Part shown: positions 13,166-15,021 of the stretch, piece by piece
Layout of the letters: the number at the start of each line of letters is the position of its first letter
Numbering within the stretch: the first letter of the stretch is position 1
Assembly: GCA_003139735.1 (NCBI GenBank)
Contig: PLGA01000600.1
Coordinates: 3,344 to 18,364 of the forward strand
Origin: Bryobacterales bacterium
Lineage (GTDB): Bacteria > Acidobacteriota > Terriglobia > Bryobacterales > Bryobacteraceae
Length of the DNA stretch: 15,021 nucleotides
Direction: 5' to 3'
Made by a program: the position numbers and the translations under genes
The notes under the pieces: generated by a model
What the model was told of the DNA's origin: nothing
The model's database searches: none
Seen by the model: the letters and a program-made list of their open reading frames with translations, nothing else

Positions 13166-15021
13166 TTACGGCGCCTCGACGAACGGAATATAGAGCTTCC
13201 ACCTCCCGATCCCAAACTCAAAGGTCCGCGGATCGTTTGGTTTTCGCGGAAGAGACGGGGCCGACGATTTAATTGTGATCTCGGTCCTCCCTGGTGGCGC
13301 TTGAATTAAACGGACTAGCGACACGGGTTGACCGTTCACCTGAAGGACCGCCCGCGAACCCGGAAGCGCCACCTCGATTGGATACCTATGTTCGTGCTCG
13401 GTGAACAGTTCGGCGGAAAACATCACCTCCATTGGTCTCGATGTGCGATTCCACAAGGACATTGCGCCAGAACTCTCGGTGGACCAGCGCCAATAATTGT
13501 CACCTTGGCGTTCAGTTTCAAAAAACCCGCGGCCGAAGGTCAATTCAACGGGATTCTCTTCTCCTTGCTGAGCGGCGTCTCCACTGACCTCGACCTGCGG
13601 CAAGACGGAGAGGGTCCAGCTCTCAAGCCCGAACACAAGATAACGGGAATCTTCGCCAGACCTTATTCTCGGACCATAGCTGTGAATCGTTATCGGCGTA
13701 ATTCCTGGCTTTGCGACAAAGCGTTCAACAAACGGATCGCCAGATGCGACATAGGATGTCGTGCTATCGCCCTCACCGATTGTGACGTCAAATCGCGTTT
13801 TCGCCGCGCTCCCGGTGTTTATCCTTGCGCGTAGCCTGACGGAAACGGGAGAGCTCAGGCTATTCCTCACGCTCAACACCGCTACTCCATCGCTCCCGTC
13901 GCTCCAGCGCCAGTACTTATCGGACGCGCGCTCAAGTCCCGAAAATCCCTTCCCGAACTCGACTGAGACAGCCGCGCTCACAGTCTGCCCAATCCCACTG
14001 CCGTCCACCAAGTGGGCCGTGCCAAGGACCATGCCCTGTTGGTGAAATATCGCGCTACAGGCGCCCCCCTGGCATTGAAACTCGCCAGGCCCAGGCTGCT
14101 CCCAGTTTCCACGCAACGAACCAGACACCGCGGAATCGGCTGGGGAGTTCTTCAGTGCGGTCAAGACGGACAGACTCGTGCGCCTGTACGGCCGCTCTGC
14201 CACCATGGTGAACTCGTCCGTCACAAACATGGTTTCATCGCCCGTAGGTCTCCTCATTGGAGCAAACAGAACGACGCCCGTTCGCGTTCCGGGCAGCGGC
14301 TGCACCTCCAAATAATAAAGCGAGGGTCTCTTCAATTCGTCTACGCCGACCTCCTTGACAAACGATACCGGCCTTCTGCTATGCCCCTGGACGTAATCGC
14401 TCCAATACTGCGTGTAGCGACCAAAGTGGGGATCGATGTCCCCCCAAAGCGATGGCGCTAGAACCACCGCTTGGTCGGGCATCTTTCTGAACGCGTCAGT
14501 TCCCATAAACAGATTCACCATGCGCCACTTGAGGCCGGCCCGCTCCTGCTCATCTATAACCGCGTCATCGGCCACGACATTCGCACATGCTACCAGAACA
14601 ACAGCGCTCGTGACGGCCACCTGTAGCGCAGCCCTCGCCCTTCCACTCCAGTGAGAGGTCAGGCCGCAGAGTGCGGCGACAGCCGCCGTGATGCCCACGC
14701 ACCAGATAACAAACGAATAATAACCCGAAATATACGGCGAGTAGAGAGGATCGCTCTGGTACTTGACCGTCATAGCCACGGGTATGGGGATCATCACGGC
14801 TATCAAAGCGGCAAGACCCGCTAGCCAAAGACCCTGCTTTCTCAATACTAAACACGGCCCGGCGAGCTGTTTCCAACACACCGCCATGAACGTCGGGACG
14901 AGCGCCGATAGCAGGACGATCCACAGCAACTCAGCGCCGCCAAGACTCGCGAAAATAGGGACCAAACCGTTCTCATGAATCGATCCCCCGACATAGTCCC
15001 GTACCAAATTCCCTTGAAGGA
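13166..15021 (-). CDS. Membrane protein with two DxYWRWS modules (3' part of gene)
   Basis: The frame is open to the window edge, so the start lies outside and the first in-frame TTG (15007) is probably not the start. In the numbering from that TTG, hydrophobic segments lie at about 26-43, 59-79, 97-115 and 127-146. They are followed by a long soluble part with PSLWGDIDPHFGRYTQYWSDY (185-205). Two similar modules follow, about 347-469 and 487-609. Each contains FGxGFxxxER, DxYWRWS (363-369 and 503-509), an Asn-rich strand and a closing FGxxxWxL before the next module. The four helices look like the end of a multi-spanning core such as an integral membrane glycosyltransferase, with the modules outside the membrane. 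I do not recognise the family; a role in handling surface glycan is inferred from position. Confidence 0.75.
   Translation of the reverse strand, partial: LQGNLVRDYVGGSIHENGLVPIFASLGGAELLWIVLLSALVPTFMAVCWKQLAGPCLVLRKQGLWLAGLAALIAVMIPIPVAMTVKYQSDPLYSPYISGYYSFVIWCVGITAAVAALCGLTSHWSGRARAALQVAVTSAVVLVACANVVADDAVIDEQERAGLKWRMVNLFMGTDAFRKMPDQAVVLAPSLWGDIDPHFGRYTQYWSDYVQGHSRRPVSFVKEVGVDELKRPSLYYLEVQPLPGTRTGVVLFAPMRRPTGDETMFVTDEFTMVAERPYRRTSLSVLTALKNSPADSAVSGSLRGNWEQPGPGEFQCQGGACSAIFHQQGMVLGTAHLVDGSGIGQTVSAAVSVEFGKGFSGLERASDKYWRWSDGSDGVAVLSVRNSLSSPVSVRLRARINTGSAAKTRFDVTIGEGDSTTSYVASGDPFVERFVAKPGITPITIHSYGPRIRSGEDSRYLVFGLESWTLSVLPQVEVSGDAAQQGEENPVELTFGRGFFETERQGDNYWRWSTESSGAMSLWNRTSRPMEVMFSAELFTEHEHRYPIEVALPGSRAVLQVNGQPVSLVRLIQAPPGRTEITIKSSAPSLPRKPNDPRTFEFGIGRWKLYIPFVEAP

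Noticed and set aside
1..15021. CRISPR array, transposase, defence or toxin-antitoxin system
   Set aside because: No regularly spaced repeats, transposase motifs, nuclease or toxin signatures were seen on either strand.

Overview
This window looks like chromosomal DNA of a high-GC environmental bacterium, most probably an acidobacterium of the Solibacter/Bryobacter type. That assignment is inferred from protein style: a fragment of the secreted domain ending in DINGYF that is abundant in those genomes, an M19-like protein with a Tat-type leader, and fused glycan-cluster genes. No rRNA or other decisive marker is present. The layout suggests a glycan-biosynthesis island that starts near a tRNA gene and has suffered repeated deletion.

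Left part (1-2454): the 3' half of a tRNA-Leu with its terminator and a tandem 12-bp repeat; a small leaderless-looking gene (276-494) converging on a membrane-dipeptidase-like gene (491-1597, minus), the two stop codons sharing one CTAG; then about 850 bp that hold a three-way-junction inverted repeat, a near-consensus promoter and one doubtful small ORF (2071-2409).

Middle (2455-5302, plus strand): an intact aldo/keto reductase, followed by two gene remnants (the C-terminal domain of a secreted surface protein, then a membrane-protein gene read in frames 0, 2, 1 and 0), then a methyltransferase that probably starts at a leaderless GTG at 4475.

Glycan operon (12817 down to 5314, minus strand): gmd (GDP-mannose 4,6-dehydratase), a GT4 glycosyltransferase, a remnant of an ABC polysaccharide exporter (only the C-terminus of the Wzm-type permease and the first ~36 residues of the Wzt-type ATPase), a long coiled-coil methyltransferase, and three more GT-B glycosyltransferases that are tightly coupled (3 nt gap, ATGA overlap, 8 nt gap). 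Together they would make and decorate a 6-deoxyhexose-containing glycan, but the exporter at this locus is destroyed, so export must depend on another transporter or the pathway is decaying.

Right edge (12880-15021, minus strand): a small remnant of a glycoside-hydrolase-like gene in which N- and C-terminal pieces are joined after a frameshift, then the 3' part of a membrane protein gene running out of the window, with four transmembrane segments and two tandem DxYWRWS beta-type modules. I found no CRISPR array, transposase, defence system or riboswitch. The most notable points are the dismantled exporter inside an otherwise intact cluster, the M19 protein lacking half its metal ligands, the YWRWS double-module protein and a recurrent extended -10 promoter pattern.
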